Below are positions 27,985 through 37,219 of a stretch of DNA of 58,792 nucleotides, in pieces. A model generated the notes under the pieces. It was not told the origin of the DNA. It was given only the letters and a program-made list of their open reading frames with translations, and searched no databases. Source of the DNA: Marinibacterium sp. (GTDB lineage: Bacteria > Pseudomonadota > Alphaproteobacteria > Rhodobacterales > Rhodobacteraceae). Numbering within the stretch: position 1 is the first letter of the stretch; each line of letters begins with the position of its first letter. The stretch lies in assembly GCA_017643305.1 (NCBI GenBank), contig JAEPNQ010000017.1:1-58792 (forward strand). The letters are read 5' to 3'. The position numbers and the translations under genes were made by a program.

Positions 27985-29133
27985 TTAGTAGCCCTTGCCT
28001 CGCGCACTGACCGGCCACCGGGTTTCGACCACGCCGTTGCGCACCCCCACATACCAGTTGTGCAGGTTGCAGGTCGGGTCGCAGTGTCCGGGCACGAGGC
28101 AGAGTTGGTCGCCGGGTTGAAGGGCGCTGTCCGGGTCGTCCAATGATCCGTGTTCATCTGATGCGCCGGTATAGGTGACACCGGGCGTCCCGAACACAAC
28201 AGGCAGACCGGAATCGACCGAGCTGGCCTTGAGACCTACATCGCAGACCGCGCTGCCCGGCTTGATGGTGCTGACCACCGAGGTCAGAACAAACAGTGCG
28301 TTTTCCCATTCTGCGACATCCAGCCGTTCGTTTTGTTCGTTGCGGATCCGGCCATAGTCAGCATCCATGAACGCATAGGACCCGCATTGCAGTTCGTTGT
28401 AGAGCCCCGACGCAGCTTCATGCGCATAAGACCCTGTACCACCGCCGGTCACCAGCGGTGGGTTCAAGTCCGCCGCGCGCAGGGCATCGACCACTTCGCG
28501 CACGATAGCATGGGCCTGACGGGCGGCCTCGGCACGTGCGTCATGTGCTTCGATATGCTGCATGCTGCCTTGATACGCTTGCAGGCCCTCGTACCGCAGG
28601 TTTGGTGCGTTCGAGATGGCCTGCGCCAGCGCGATGGCGGCCTCAGGCGTGGTGACACCGCACCGGCCCGCGCCGCAGTCTAGCTCGACAAGAACACCCA
28701 GTTCCGTACCGTGTTTTCCGGCTGCTTCGGAAAGCTCCGCCACATTGGCCGGATCGTCCACGCAGACCGACACCTGCGCGCCCATTGCAGGCAGTCGGGC
28801 TAGACGGTCGATCATCACCGACTGGCGCACTTCGTTGGAGACCAGAATATCCGCGATGGCCCCGCGCACGAAGACTTCGGCCTCGCTGACTTTTTGGCAG
28901 CACACCCCTTGCGCACCGCCCATTTCGATCTGCAGCCGTGCCACATCTACCGATTTGTGCATCTTGCCGTGCACCCGGTGCCGCATCCCATGCGTACGCA
29001 CGAATTCACCCATACGGCGGATGTTGCGCTCCAGCGCGTCGAGATCGAGGATCAGCGCAGGGGTGATGACATCTTCGATAGCCATGCCCACCAGCGCTGG
29101 CACGTCATACCCCAGTTCTGCCCCGCCGGTCAT
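27985..29133 (-). CDS. bhcC: DSD1-family PLP enzyme, 3-hydroxy-D-aspartate aldolase (BhcC type)
   Basis: PLP- and metal-dependent aldolase joining glycine and glyoxylate to beta-hydroxyaspartate, or the reverse, 382 residues. The PLP site is HRVHGKMHKS (Lys57), with DCGAGRCGV (about residues 150-158), GGGTGSYAHE (about 228-237) and the C-terminal metal site PGHCDPTCN. The C terminus ETRWPVSARGKGY and GYDVPALVGM near the start match BhcC as I recall it from the beta-hydroxyaspartate cycle, rather than generic D-threonine aldolase. bhcA, bhcB and bhcD are not adjacent. Confidence 0.82.
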   Translation of the reverse strand: MTGGAELGYDVPALVGMAIEDVITPALILDLDALERNIRRMGEFVRTHGMRHRVHGKMHKSVDVARLQIEMGGAQGVCCQKVSEAEVFVRGAIADILVSNEVRQSVMIDRLARLPAMGAQVSVCVDDPANVAELSEAAGKHGTELGVLVELDCGAGRCGVTTPEAAIALAQAISNAPNLRYEGLQAYQGSMQHIEAHDARAEAARQAHAIVREVVDALRAADLNPPLVTGGGTGSYAHEAASGLYNELQCGSYAFMDADYGRIRNEQNERLDVAEWENALFVLTSVVSTIKPGSAVCDVGLKASSVDSGLPVVFGTPGVTYTGASDEHGSLDDPDSALQPGDQLCLVPGHCDPTCNLHNWYVGVRNGVVETRWPVSARGKGY

Positions 29134-29143
29134 GGCGCGGCCG

Positions 29144-29461
29144 CTATTTGCAGATAACTTGCGTGTAGAAGTAATCCGAAACGTCGCGATAGAACGTGCT
29201 GTAGTCTACGCGGCAGCCCGTTGCGGTTTCGATCGCCCGGATCGCCTGCGCAGATTTGGTGCGGGCCGCAGGGCCGAACATGAAGTATTCCGTCTGGTCG
29301 CGGATCGCACGGTAATAGACAGGTTCTTCGGTGATCTTGGTGACTGTCCAGGTGCGGTTCATCACTTCAACCGTTTGGTCCGGGCCGGGGGCCCAAGGCC
29401 GGGGATAGGACTCGCACGCAGCCAGCAGGATGGGCAGGGCAAGCAGCAGCAGGTATCGCAT
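29144..29461 (-). CDS. Small lipoprotein of unknown function
   Basis: 105 residues with a lipoprotein signal peptide and lipobox LLAAC (Cys about residue 16), then a short periplasmic domain containing two further Cys (GCRVDYST and VICK). It has no family I recognise. ATG 29461 follows GGAG; a GTG one codon earlier is possible. It lies between bhcC and allE on the same strand, with 10 and 77 bp gaps, so co-transcription is possible. Confidence 0.75.
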   Translation of the reverse strand: MRYLLLLALPILLAACESYPRPWAPGPDQTVEVMNRTWTVTKITEEPVYYRAIRDQTEYFMFGPAARTKSAQAIRAIETATGCRVDYSTFYRDVSDYFYTQVICK

Positions 29462-29538
29462 CACCGTTCTCCAGGCGCGGGTATCGTTGGAAGACAGGCT
29501 ACCCTATTCGCCGGCGGGTGCAACCTGCGCCGCGCGGG

Positions 29539-30363
29539 TCACAATGTCAGAGACATATGCCGGTTGACGTCCTTGTAGAGCAGATAGCGGAATCGCTCCG
29601 GCCCCCCAGCATAGCAGGCCTGTGGGCAGAAGGCGCGGAGCCACATATAGTCGCCTGCCTCAACCTCCACCCAGTCCTTATTCAGCCGGTAAACCGCCTT
29701 GCCTTCAAGCACATAGAGCCCGTGCTCCATCACGTGAGTTTCGGCAAAGGGGATCAGCCCACCAGGTTCGAAGGTGACGATGTTGACATGCATGTCGTGG
29801 CGCATGTCGGCAGGATCCACGAACCGGGTCGTGCCCCAACGCCCGTCCGTGTCGGGCATTGGCATAAATGTGCCCTGCGATTCGTGGGTGACGAAGGCTT
29901 CGGGCGTGTCCAGCCCGACAACTGGTTGGTAGGCCTTGCGAAGCCAGTGGAAGCTGGAGGCGGCATCTGATGTGTTCGAAATAGTCCAGCTGGACCCTGG
30001 CGGAAGGTAGGCATAGCCGCCCGTTTCCAGCACATGGGTTTCGCCGTCGATCGTCAGGGTCACGGTGCCGTCGACCACAAACAAAACGGCCTGTGCCCGC
30101 GGTTCGGTTTCTGGCTGGCTGCTGCCCCCGCCCGGAGACAATTCCACGATGTAGTGCGAAAAGGTTTCGGCAAACCCGGACAGTGGCCGCGCCAGAACCC
30201 ACATCCGCATCCCGGTCCAGAAGGGGAGTGATGATGTCACGATATCCCGCATAGTGCCGTGCGGGATAACGGCATAAGCCTCGGTGAACATTGCCCGGTC
30301 GGTCATCATCTGGGTCTGGGGTGGCAGGCCGCCCGGCGGCAGCGCGTAGGGGTGTTCTGACAT
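29539..30363 (-). CDS. allE: (S)-ureidoglycine aminohydrolase (bicupin)
   Basis: Converts S-ureidoglycine to S-ureidoglycolate, releasing ammonia; metal-dependent bicupin of 274 residues. The first cupin core includes VLFVVDGTVTLTIDGETHVL (about 91-110) and LPPGSSWT; the second has metal ligands in PFAETHVMEHGLYVLEG (about 205-222) and YRLNKDWVEV. The N terminus MSEHPYALPPGGLPPQT is characteristic. ATG 30363 follows AAGGAC. With allA it gives the end of the allantoin pathway, but no allantoate-processing gene is seen in the window. Confidence 0.88.
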   Translation of the reverse strand: MSEHPYALPPGGLPPQTQMMTDRAMFTEAYAVIPHGTMRDIVTSSLPFWTGMRMWVLARPLSGFAETFSHYIVELSPGGGSSQPETEPRAQAVLFVVDGTVTLTIDGETHVLETGGYAYLPPGSSWTISNTSDAASSFHWLRKAYQPVVGLDTPEAFVTHESQGTFMPMPDTDGRWGTTRFVDPADMRHDMHVNIVTFEPGGLIPFAETHVMEHGLYVLEGKAVYRLNKDWVEVEAGDYMWLRAFCPQACYAGGPERFRYLLYKDVNRHMSLTL

Positions 30364-30527
30364 GGTCGTCCTTTGCAAGTGACGCGCCAACTATCTGCCA
30401 AGTTTCTGCCGGAGCAAAGGGTCCGGTGCGCAACAGGCCTTTTAGGATATTGTTGAAGATCGCCGACCGCGACTTCCCCGCTGGAAACCACCGCGCGCTG
30501 TGCATACACTCGCCATATCGGTGAGTG

Positions 30528-30896
30528 ATGGGAGCAGTCGATGACACGGACATTGGCTTGGTGCTTTTGCTGGCGGTCGCGATGACAGCCGGGTCGCAAT
30601 CCCAGGCGAAATCCCTGTCGAAAATTGTAGCCAGCGTCGGGCTGACGCCGGAAGACTTCGATCTTCTCAACGCGACGGCGCGCACGCTGTATGAAGCACC
30701 CTCACCTCCAGTTGGGCGCATAGTGAGCTGGTCTAACCCAGACAGCGGCAGCCACGGCAGGGTCCGACTGGCGGCGATGCGTGGCAACTGCGCCTATCTT
30801 CAGCATTTCGTCTATGCCAAGGGGCAGACCCAGCCACGGGAACTGCGCAGCCAGCGCTGCAAAGCGGCGGACGGGCGCTGGTTGCTGCAGCCTTGA
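30528..30896 (+). CDS. Small secreted or periplasmic protein, surface-antigen-like fold
   Basis: About 110-122 residues. The C-terminal half (RIVSWSNPDSGSHGRVRL, CAYLQHF, RSQRCKAADGRWLLQ) resembles the 17-kDa/RT0821-type surface antigen domain with a WxNP motif and paired Cys. The N terminus is uncertain: ATG 30528 gives no clean signal peptide, while GTG 30561 gives VLLLAVAMTAGSQSQA. An ATG at 30541 in another frame also encodes a hydrophobic start, so a frameshift is possible. It is alone on the plus strand. Confidence 0.55.
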   Translation: MGAVDDTDIGLVLLLAVAMTAGSQSQAKSLSKIVASVGLTPEDFDLLNATARTLYEAPSPPVGRIVSWSNPDSGSHGRVRLAAMRGNCAYLQHFVYAKGQTQPRELRSQRCKAADGRWLLQP

Positions 30897-30932
30897 GCAA
30901 ATCTTGCAGTCGCGGTTTCTCCTCGGCAAAAA

Positions 30933-30950
30933 AGTTTCTTATAGGAAACT
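30933..30950 (+). promoter_or_regulatory. Perfect inverted repeat upstream of the glycine riboswitch
   Basis: AGTTTC-TTATAG-GAAACT is a perfect 6-bp inverted repeat in an AT-rich patch 40 bp before the first aptamer. It may be an operator overlapping the gcv promoter (TATAG as part of a -10) or the terminator of the gene ending at 30896. Its role is not resolved. Confidence 0.4.
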
Positions 30951-30990
30951 TTAGGATTGTTCCTGAGGGCTGGAAACGGTAAACACATTG

Positions 30991-31141
30991 TGTGATGTGG
31001 GAGAACCGGCGCTGCCGGTGCCGAAGGAGCAACCGCCCCGGAAACTCTCAGGCCCATGGACCGCATCGCACCGAACACTCTGGAGAGACCCCGGCAGACC
31101 GGGGCGCCGAAGGGATAACGATCTCAGGCCAAAGGACAGAG
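30991..31141 (+). promoter_or_regulatory. Tandem glycine riboswitch controlling gcvT-gcvH-VOC-gcvP
   Basis: Two aptamers are readable. Aptamer 1: P1 TGTGATG (30991-30997) with CATCGCA (31064-31070), core GGGAGA, hairpin ACCGGC-GCT-GCCGGT (31005-31019), GCCGAAGGAGCAACC, and CTCTCAGGC. Aptamer 2: P1 CTCTG (31078-31082) with CAGAG (31137-31141), hairpin CCCCGG-CAGA-CCGGGG (31089-31104), GCCGAAGGGATAAC and CTCAGGC. These are the glycine aptamer consensus boxes. The gcvT ATG lies 85 bp downstream, so it should switch on glycine cleavage when glycine is abundant. The remaining 30897-31226 holds the promoter region and a linker. Confidence 0.93.
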
Positions 31142-31226
31142 GGGGCATCGCGCCGCGCGCATGTGCGGTCAATCGATGCCTGCTTGATGAACCGAACATC
31201 AGCGGCGACAGGACGGGAGACAGGCG

Positions 31227-32342
31227 ATGGCCGGTTTGCACAAGACGCCGCTTTACGACCTCCACGTGGAACTGGGGGCCAAGATGGTGCCCTTCGCCGG
31301 ATATGACATGCCGGTCCAATACCCTGCGGGCATCATGGCCGAACACCGCCAAACTCGCGAACTGGCGGGCCTGTTCGATGTAAGCCACATGGGGCAGGTC
31401 AAACTGCACGGTGCTGGGGCTGCGGCGGCTTTCGAGGCGCTGATCCCGATGGATGTGGCCGGGCTGGCCGAAGGGCGACAGCGATACGGGTTTTTCACCA
31501 ATGATGTAGGCGGGATCGAAGACGATCTGATGTTTGCCAATCGGGGTGATCACCTGTTTGTTGTGGTCAACGCCGCCTGCAAGGATGCCGACATTGCCCG
31601 CATGAAAGCGGCGCTGGAGCCGGAGGTGCAGGTGGAACCGGTGACCGACCGGGCGCTGCTGGCGCTGCAGGGGCCTGCTGCTGAACGTGCTCTGGCGGCG
31701 CTGGATCCGCGCGCAGCAGAGATGCGGTTCATGGATGTGGCCAACCTGCACCTGCTAGGGGTGGAATGCTGGGTGTCCCGGTCTGGATATACCGGCGAGG
31801 ATGGGTACGAGATTTCGGTGCCCGAACGCTTGGCGGAGCAGTTGGCGCGGCACCTGCTGGAACAGGATGACGTGCTGCCCATCGGCCTTGGTGCACGCGA
31901 CTCGCTGCGGCTGGAAGCAGGGCTCTGCCTCTATGGGCAGGATATCGATGCGGCCAGTACGCCGGTAGAGGCGGGGTTGGTCTGGGCGATCCAGACGACC
32001 CGCCGTTCGGGTGGGGCCCGCGCCGGGGGTTTCCCAGGTGCGGAACGGATCCTTGGCCAGATGGCGGATGGGGCGGATAGCAAAAGGGTCGGGTTGCGCC
32101 CCGAGGGCCGCGCACCGATGCGCGAAGGTGTGCCGCTGTTTGCTGAGGCCAAAGGCGGCGCGGTCGTCGGGCGGATCACCTCCGGCAGTTTCGGCCCAAC
32201 GGTCGGTGGGCCGGTTGCGATGGGCTATTTGCCCAACAAGTTTGCAGAGCCCGGCACACGGGTGTTTGGAGAATTGCGTGGCAAGCGGCTGCCGCTTACG
32301 GTTTCGGCACTGCCCTTTGTCGCGGCAGGGTTCAAAAGATAA
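31227..32342 (+). CDS. gcvT: Glycine cleavage system T protein (aminomethyltransferase)
   Basis: Transfers the methylene group from aminomethyl-lipoyl-GcvH to tetrahydrofolate and releases ammonia, 371 residues, cytoplasmic. Family landmarks are GAKMVPFAGYDMPVQY (residues 17-32), LFDVSHMGQVKLHG (about 49-62), the folate region SRSGYTGEDGYEISVP (about 184-199) and LGARDSLRLEAGLCLYGQD (about 217-235, with the catalytic Asp). ATG 31227 follows GGGAG. First gene after the riboswitch. Confidence 0.96.
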   Translation: MAGLHKTPLYDLHVELGAKMVPFAGYDMPVQYPAGIMAEHRQTRELAGLFDVSHMGQVKLHGAGAAAAFEALIPMDVAGLAEGRQRYGFFTNDVGGIEDDLMFANRGDHLFVVVNAACKDADIARMKAALEPEVQVEPVTDRALLALQGPAAERALAALDPRAAEMRFMDVANLHLLGVECWVSRSGYTGEDGYEISVPERLAEQLARHLLEQDDVLPIGLGARDSLRLEAGLCLYGQDIDAASTPVEAGLVWAIQTTRRSGGARAGGFPGAERILGQMADGADSKRVGLRPEGRAPMREGVPLFAEAKGGAVVGRITSGSFGPTVGGPVAMGYLPNKFAEPGTRVFGELRGKRLPLTVSALPFVAAGFKR

Positions 32343-32366
32343 CGGATCACTAGGGAAACAGGGATC

Positions 32367-32726
32367 ATGAAATTTACTGAAGAACATGAATGGCTGCTCG
32401 ATGAAAGCGGCGTGATCACCGTGGGAATCACCGAACATGCGGCAGAACAGCTGGGTGACATTGTTTTTGTCGAGCTGCCCGATGCTGGTACCGAAGTGTC
32501 CAAGGACGAAGAGGTAGTGGTGATCGAGAGCGTCAAGGCGGCATCTGACATTCTGGCCCCGATTGATGGAGAGATCGTGGAGGTGAACGAGGCGATCGTG
32601 GACAACCCGGCCATGGTGAACGACGACCCGCAGGGCGAGGCGTGGTTCTTCAAGATGAAAGCGTCGGATCCGTCCCAGATGGACGATCTGATGGACGAGG
32701 CGGGCTACAAGGATTTCATCGGCTAA
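32367..32726 (+). CDS. gcvH: Glycine cleavage system H protein (lipoyl carrier)
   Basis: Lipoylated shuttle protein between GcvP, GcvT and lipoamide dehydrogenase, 119 residues. It begins [15 protein letters not shown] and has the lipoylation site in [11 protein letters not shown] (Lys57). The C terminus EAGYKDFIG is typical. It follows gcvT by 24 bp. Confidence 0.97.
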   Translation: MKFTEEHEWLLDESGVITVGITEHAAEQLGDIVFVELPDAGTEVSKDEEVVVIESVKAASDILAPIDGEIVEVNEAIVDNPAMVNDDPQGEAWFFKMKASDPSQMDDLMDEAGYKDFIG

Positions 32727-32764
32727 ACCGGGTCAGGGCGCGAAACTCTTACAAAAAGTTTTGC

Positions 32765-32821
32765 CAAAATTCTTTGGAAGAATTTTGTGCCTCCGGCGGG
32801 AGTATTTGGACAAAGATGAAG
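32765..32821 (+). repeat. Intergenic hairpin element with a GC-rich tail, Rhodobacterales type
   Basis: CAAAATTCTT (32765-32774), loop TGG, AAGAATTTTG (32778-32787) is a perfect 10-bp stem, followed by GCCTCCGGCGGGAG and then TATTTGGACAAAGATGAAG. I recall this hairpin plus CTCC-GGC-GGGAG plus GATGAAG tail as a frequent intergenic sequence in Rhodobacterales; only one copy lies in this window. It separates gcvH from the VOC gene, and its stem could attenuate transcription. Confidence 0.55.
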
Positions 32822-32831
32822 GTCGAGGGAC

Positions 32832-33185
32832 GTGCGGGTCAAACGCGTTGTAGCAGATCTGGAAGTCGCAGAGTCGAGGGCAGTAGCCGCGTTTTACGGC
32901 CAGCTTTTCGGGTTGGAGATTGCGATGGATCAGGGCTGGATCGTCACCTTTTCTGGTCTGGATACCCAGCCGATGCAATTGACGCTGTCCTCGGAAGGCG
33001 GTTCGGGCACTCCGGTGCCCGGCCTGTCTATCGATGTCGATGATCTGGACACCGCCCTGTCGCGCGCCTGCGCGCTGGGGGCCAACCTGGATTACGGCCC
33101 CGTTTTGGAACCCTGGGGCGTGCGCCGTTTCTTTGTGCGCGACCCGGCAGGGACGTTGGTGAACGTTCTCTGCCATGAGACATGA
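32832..33185 (+). CDS. VOC-superfamily (glyoxalase-like) protein inside the gcv operon
   Basis: 117-residue single vicinal-oxygen-chelate domain: [20 protein letters not shown] at the start, [12 protein letters not shown] (about 61-72) and the metal-region pattern [16 protein letters not shown] at the end. The GTG start is weakly supported. It overlaps nothing upstream but ends 13 bp before gcvP. Substrate unknown; possible detoxification of an aldehyde product is speculation. Confidence 0.75.
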   Translation: MRVKRVVADLEVAESRAVAAFYGQLFGLEIAMDQGWIVTFSGLDTQPMQLTLSSEGGSGTPVPGLSIDVDDLDTALSRACALGANLDYGPVLEPWGVRRFFVRDPAGTLVNVLCHET

Positions 33186-33198
33186 CCTGGAGAAAACC

Positions 33199-36048
33199 AT
33201 GACATTTACGCCGATCGACTACCTGCCTTACGATTTTGCGAACCGTCGCCATATCGGGCCGTCGCCCGAGGAAATGGACCAGATGCTGGATGTGGTTGGC
33301 GCGGACAGCCTAGACGGGTTGATCGACGACACGGTTCCAGCCTCTATCCGGCAGGCCGAGCCGCTGGATTTCGGCAAGCCTAAATCTGAGCATGAGCTGC
33401 TGTTCCACATGCGGCGCACAGCAGCAAAGAACAAGGTTCTGACGTCTCTGATCGGGCAAGGGTACCATGGTACGGTGACGCCGCCTGCGATCCAGCGCAA
33501 CATCCTCGAAAATCCGGCCTGGTATACAGCCTATACGCCCTATCAGCCCGAAATCAGTCAGGGGCGGCTGGAGGCCTTACTAAACTACCAAACCATGATT
33601 TCCGACTTGACGGGGCTGGAGATTGCCAACGCGTCGCTTCTGGACGAAGCGACCGCCTGTGCCGAGGCGATGACCATGGCGCAGCGAGTGGCAAAATCGA
33701 AAGCCAATGCATTTTTCGTGGATGAAAACTGCCACCCGCAGAACATCGCGCTGATCCAGACCCGTGCGGCTCCGCTGGGGATCGAGGTGATCGTAGATGC
33801 GCCGGATGCGTTGGACGTGGAGAAGGTGTTTGGCGCAATTTTCCAGTATCCCGGCACCTATGGCCACCTGCGCGACTTCACACCACAGATGGAGGCGCTG
33901 CACGCTGCCAAGGCGATTGGTGTTGTGACGGCTGATCCGCTGGCTCTGACGCTGCTGAAGGAACCGGGTGCGATGGGGGCGGATATTGCCGTGGGCAGTA
34001 CGCAGCGCTTTGGTGTACCAGTGGGCTATGGCGGTCCGCATGCGGCCTATATGGCCACGCGCCAGCAATATGCGCGCGCTATGCCTGGTCGTTTGGTAGG
34101 GGTCAGTGTGGATAGCCATGGCCACCGCGCTTATCGGTTGAGCCTGCAGACCCGCGAGCAGCATATCCGCCGCGAAAAGGCGACGTCGAATGTGTGCACC
34201 GCGCAGGCGCTGCTGGCGGTGATGGCTTCATTTTATGCGGTGTTCCACGGACCCAAAGGGCTGGTGGCGATTGCCCAGCGGATCCACCGCAAGACCGCGC
34301 GTCTGCGCGAAGGGCTGATGCAGGGTGGGTTTGAGGTGCAGCCTGCCACCTTCTTTGACACGATCACGGTAGAGGTGGGCCCGCTGCAAGCGGCGGTGTT
34401 GAAATCTGCCGTGGATGAGGGCGTGAACCTCCGCAAGGTGGGCAAAACGCGGATTGGGATCACCTTGGATGAACGCACGCGCCCGGCAACAATAGAGGCG
34501 GTTTGGCGGGCCTTTGGTATCAATCGCACGGACAAGGATTACACGCCGCATTACCACATGCCGGACAAACAGCTGCGGCAATCGGAGTTTCTGACCCATC
34601 CAATTTTCCACATGAACCGAGCTGAGACCGAGATGATGCGGTATATGCGCAGGCTGGCGGATCGGGATCTGGCGCTCGACCGGGCGATGATCCCGCTGGG
34701 GTCGTGCACGATGAAGCTGAACTCAGCCGCAGAAATGATGCCGGTCAGCTGGCGGGAGTTTTCGCTGTTGCATCCGTTTGTTCCGGCAGATCAGGCGGAA
34801 GGGTATCGCGAATTGATCGACGATTTCAGCGCCAAACTGTGTGACATCACAGGCTATGCCGCGATTTCCATGCAGCCCAACTCGGGCGCGCAGGGGGAAT
34901 ATGCGGGGCTCCTGACGATTGCGGCCTGGCACCGGGCCAACGGACAGGAACACCGCAATGTGTGCCTGATCCCGATGAGTGCCCATGGTACCAACCCGGC
35001 CAGTGCGCAGATGGTGGGCTGGAAGGTGGTGCCGGTGAAATCGGCGGAGAACGGGGACATCGACCTGGAAGATTTCCGCGCGAAGGCGGAAAAGCACAGC
35101 GCGGATCTGGCGGGGTGCATGATCACCTATCCGTCGACCCATGGTGTGTTCGAGGATACGGTGAAAGAGGTGTGCCAGATCGTGCATGATCATGGTGGGC
35201 AGGTGTACATTGATGGAGCCAACCTGAACGCGATGGTCGGTCTGTCGCGGCCCGGGGATCTGGGCGGTGATGTCAGCCACCTGAACCTGCACAAGACCTT
35301 CTGCATCCCTCATGGCGGGGGCGGTCCTGGCATGGGGCCAATTGGGGTCCAGGCGCATCTGGCGCCGTATCTGCCCGGTCACCCGCATACCAGCGGTGAT
35401 GAAGGGCCGGTTTCGGCAGCGCCCTATGGATCTCCGTCCCTGTTGCCGATTTCGTGGGCCTATGTGCTGATGATGGGCGGTGAGGGACTAACGCAGGCGA
35501 CACGCGTCGCGATCCTGAATGCCAATTATATCGCGTCGCGCCTGCAGGGGGCATATGAGGTGCTCTATCGTGGCAAGACGGGCCGCGTGGCGCATGAATG
35601 TATCATCGATACGCGTCCATTTGCTGACAGCGCAGGCGTAACGGTGGACGACATTGCCAAGCGGTTGATCGATTGCGGGTTTCACGCACCAACGATGAGC
35701 TGGCCGGTAGCAGGCACGCTGATGATTGAGCCAACCGAAAGTGAAACCAAGGCCGAGCTGGACCGGTTCTGCGACGCGATGCTGGCGATCCGGGAAGAAA
35801 TCCGCGACATCGAAGAGGGCCGCATTGACCGCGATAACAACCCTCTGAAGAACGCGCCGCACACGATGGAAGATCTCGTACGCGAATGGGATCGGCCTTA
35901 CAGCCGCGAGCAGGGGTGCTTTCCTCCGGGCGCGTTCCGAGTGGACAAATACTGGCCGCCGGTTAACCGGGTGGACAACGTCTTTGGTGACCGGAACCTG
36001 GTGTGCACCTGCCCTCCGATGGAGGAGTATGCGGAGGCCGCGGAGTAA
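33199..36048 (+). CDS. gcvP: Glycine dehydrogenase (decarboxylating), P protein
   Basis: PLP enzyme that decarboxylates glycine and loads aminomethyl onto GcvH lipoate, 949 residues, single-chain type. The N-terminal half starts [36 protein letters not shown] (about 83-102) and [15 protein letters not shown] are conserved. The PLP-binding lysine lies in [19 protein letters not shown] (about residue 700). ATG 33199 follows GGAG; the frame is open 8 codons further. Last gene of the riboswitch-controlled operon. Confidence 0.97.
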   Translation: MTFTPIDYLPYDFANRRHIGPSPEEMDQMLDVVGADSLDGLIDDTVPASIRQAEPLDFGKPKSEHELLFHMRRTAAKNKVLTSLIGQGYHGTVTPPAIQRNILENPAWYTAYTPYQPEISQGRLEALLNYQTMISDLTGLEIANASLLDEATACAEAMTMAQRVAKSKANAFFVDENCHPQNIALIQTRAAPLGIEVIVDAPDALDVEKVFGAIFQYPGTYGHLRDFTPQMEALHAAKAIGVVTADPLALTLLKEPGAMGADIAVGSTQRFGVPVGYGGPHAAYMATRQQYARAMPGRLVGVSVDSHGHRAYRLSLQTREQHIRREKATSNVCTAQALLAVMASFYAVFHGPKGLVAIAQRIHRKTARLREGLMQGGFEVQPATFFDTITVEVGPLQAAVLKSAVDEGVNLRKVGKTRIGITLDERTRPATIEAVWRAFGINRTDKDYTPHYHMPDKQLRQSEFLTHPIFHMNRAETEMMRYMRRLADRDLALDRAMIPLGSCTMKLNSAAEMMPVSWREFSLLHPFVPADQAEGYRELIDDFSAKLCDITGYAAISMQPNSGAQGEYAGLLTIAAWHRANGQEHRNVCLIPMSAHGTNPASAQMVGWKVVPVKSAENGDIDLEDFRAKAEKHSADLAGCMITYPSTHGVFEDTVKEVCQIVHDHGGQVYIDGANLNAMVGLSRPGDLGGDVSHLNLHKTFCIPHGGGGPGMGPIGVQAHLAPYLPGHPHTSGDEGPVSAAPYGSPSLLPISWAYVLMMGGEGLTQATRVAILNANYIASRLQGAYEVLYRGKTGRVAHECIIDTRPFADSAGVTVDDIAKRLIDCGFHAPTMSWPVAGTLMIEPTESETKAELDRFCDAMLAIREEIRDIEEGRIDRDNNPLKNAPHTMEDLVREWDRPYSREQGCFPPGAFRVDKYWPPVNRVDNVFGDRNLVCTCPPMEEYAEAAE

Positions 36049-36431
36049 GAACAAAACCCTCTCCTCTCTGGGGGAGAGGGTTGGGTGAGGGTGCTATAGT
36101 AAAAGGCGCTGTGAGGATGAATGGCGTACCCCTTGCTATCCTGCTGTATTCCGCATCAGCACGCCTTGCCCAAATTCAATGGCAAGATCGCACGCGACTT
36201 AGATACGTGCGTATTCGAGATTTTCGATGGGTATTTACTCTGCTTACCGATCAAATGCGAATTCATCATACTGGCCGGGCGCTATACCGCGGCGGGGGTG
36301 ACCGGTGCGATGTTCCTCGAAGAGCTGCAGCCACCCTCGCATGGGACCGCACCTTATCGTTTTTGCTGCTCGCCTGACTTGAGCCGTGAAACTTCGGAGA
36401 TTTTCTTTCACTCTCAAAAGAGCGGATGGAA
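36049..36431. other. 383-bp gap after gcvP with a hairpin repeat and no clear gene
   Basis: CCCTCTCC (36057-36064) pairs with GGAGAGGG (36073-36080), followed by TTGGGTGAGGG. This pattern recurs between genes in many proteobacteria and may terminate gcvP transcription. Beyond it, an open frame at 36121-36507 runs into the antisense of the next gene and shows no family resemblance, so I do not call it. Confidence 0.5.
36057..36090 (+). repeat. CCCTCTCC/GGAGAGGG intergenic hairpin
   Basis: Eight-base arms with an eight-base loop, then GTTGGGTGAGGG. It lies 9 bp after the gcvP stop. No T run follows, so termination would be weak or factor-dependent. Other genomic copies are expected but none is in this window. 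Confidence 0.55.
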
Positions 36432-36824
36432 TTACAGTTCTCCCGCTTCTTCCAGCACTCTGCGGGCCACACGGAAACATTCCAACCCCATCGGCACGCC
36501 ACAATAGATGGCGATTACATGTACAATGGCGCGGATCTGTTCCTTAGTGACCCCGTTTGTCAGCGCACCCCGGCAATGGGTTTCCCATTCCTGCAATCGA
36601 CCCAGCGCGCCCAGCATGGTCAGGTTCATCATGGACCGTGTCTTGGCATCAATCGCGTCATCGCCCCAGCCAAAGCCCCAGCACCAGGCGGTCATTGCTT
36701 CCTGAAACGGACGCGTGAAATCATCGGCGGCTGCCAGGTTCTTTTCCACATATTCCGCACCAAGTGTCGCCTTGCGCTGGTTCAGCCCGGTGGTGAACAG
36801 GTCTTCGTTAAAAAGGTCGCTCAT
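36432..36824 (-). CDS. Carboxymuconolactone decarboxylase family protein (PcaC-like)
   Basis: 130 residues, close in length and pattern to 4-carboxymuconolactone decarboxylase: NQRKATLGAEYVEKNLA, then CWGFGWGDDAIDAKTRSMMNL (about 48-68) and HCRGALTNGVTKEQIRAIV with IYCGVPMGLECFRVA. It lacks a CxxC pair, so it is of PcaC rather than AhpD type. ATG 36824 follows GGGGAGAG. No other protocatechuate genes are near, so the substrate is open. Confidence 0.8.
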   Translation of the reverse strand: MSDLFNEDLFTTGLNQRKATLGAEYVEKNLAAADDFTRPFQEAMTAWCWGFGWGDDAIDAKTRSMMNLTMLGALGRLQEWETHCRGALTNGVTKEQIRAIVHVIAIYCGVPMGLECFRVARRVLEEAGEL

Positions 36825-37219
36825 GGATGTCTCTCCCCGTATATCGCGATTGCCGTCACCATGCGTGTTTGATGGGGGCGATTGCAATCGCAGGATTGGA
36901 GCGGTGTGACACCGGTATCGCCGCGCGCTCAGGATGGGCAACACGGCAGTGGATCACCGGAGGAATGATACAGAGAACAAGACCAATACACTGGCTTGGA
37001 CGGCAATGTGTTTATTGGGCGCAATCCGGCGCGCGGTCCCTGCGCCGGATATCGGCGCAGAGGTTGACCTATCACCGCGGCAAGGGCGGCTGTGACACAG
37101 GTTCAGGCTGGATATTGACAAAAGTGTGCGGGTGATCCGGAACGTTGAACGGTTTCGGCCCGATTTCTCTAGGGAAATCGAGCCAGTTTACAGATTTGAT
37201 ACAGAGGTGGAAACCTGCT
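36825..37219. other. 395-bp gap without a recognisable gene
   Basis: Holds the PcaC-like gene promoter (minus strand) and the 3' side of the PHP gene. A perfect self-complementary GCGATTGCAATCGC lies at 36878-36891, 54 bp upstream of the PcaC-like start, and could be an operator. No convincing open frame or RNA gene was found. Confidence 0.4.

Noticed and set aside
36121-36507. Plus-strand open frame after gcvP
   Set aside because: Ends in antisense of the PcaC-like gene, has no ribosome site and no recognisable family.
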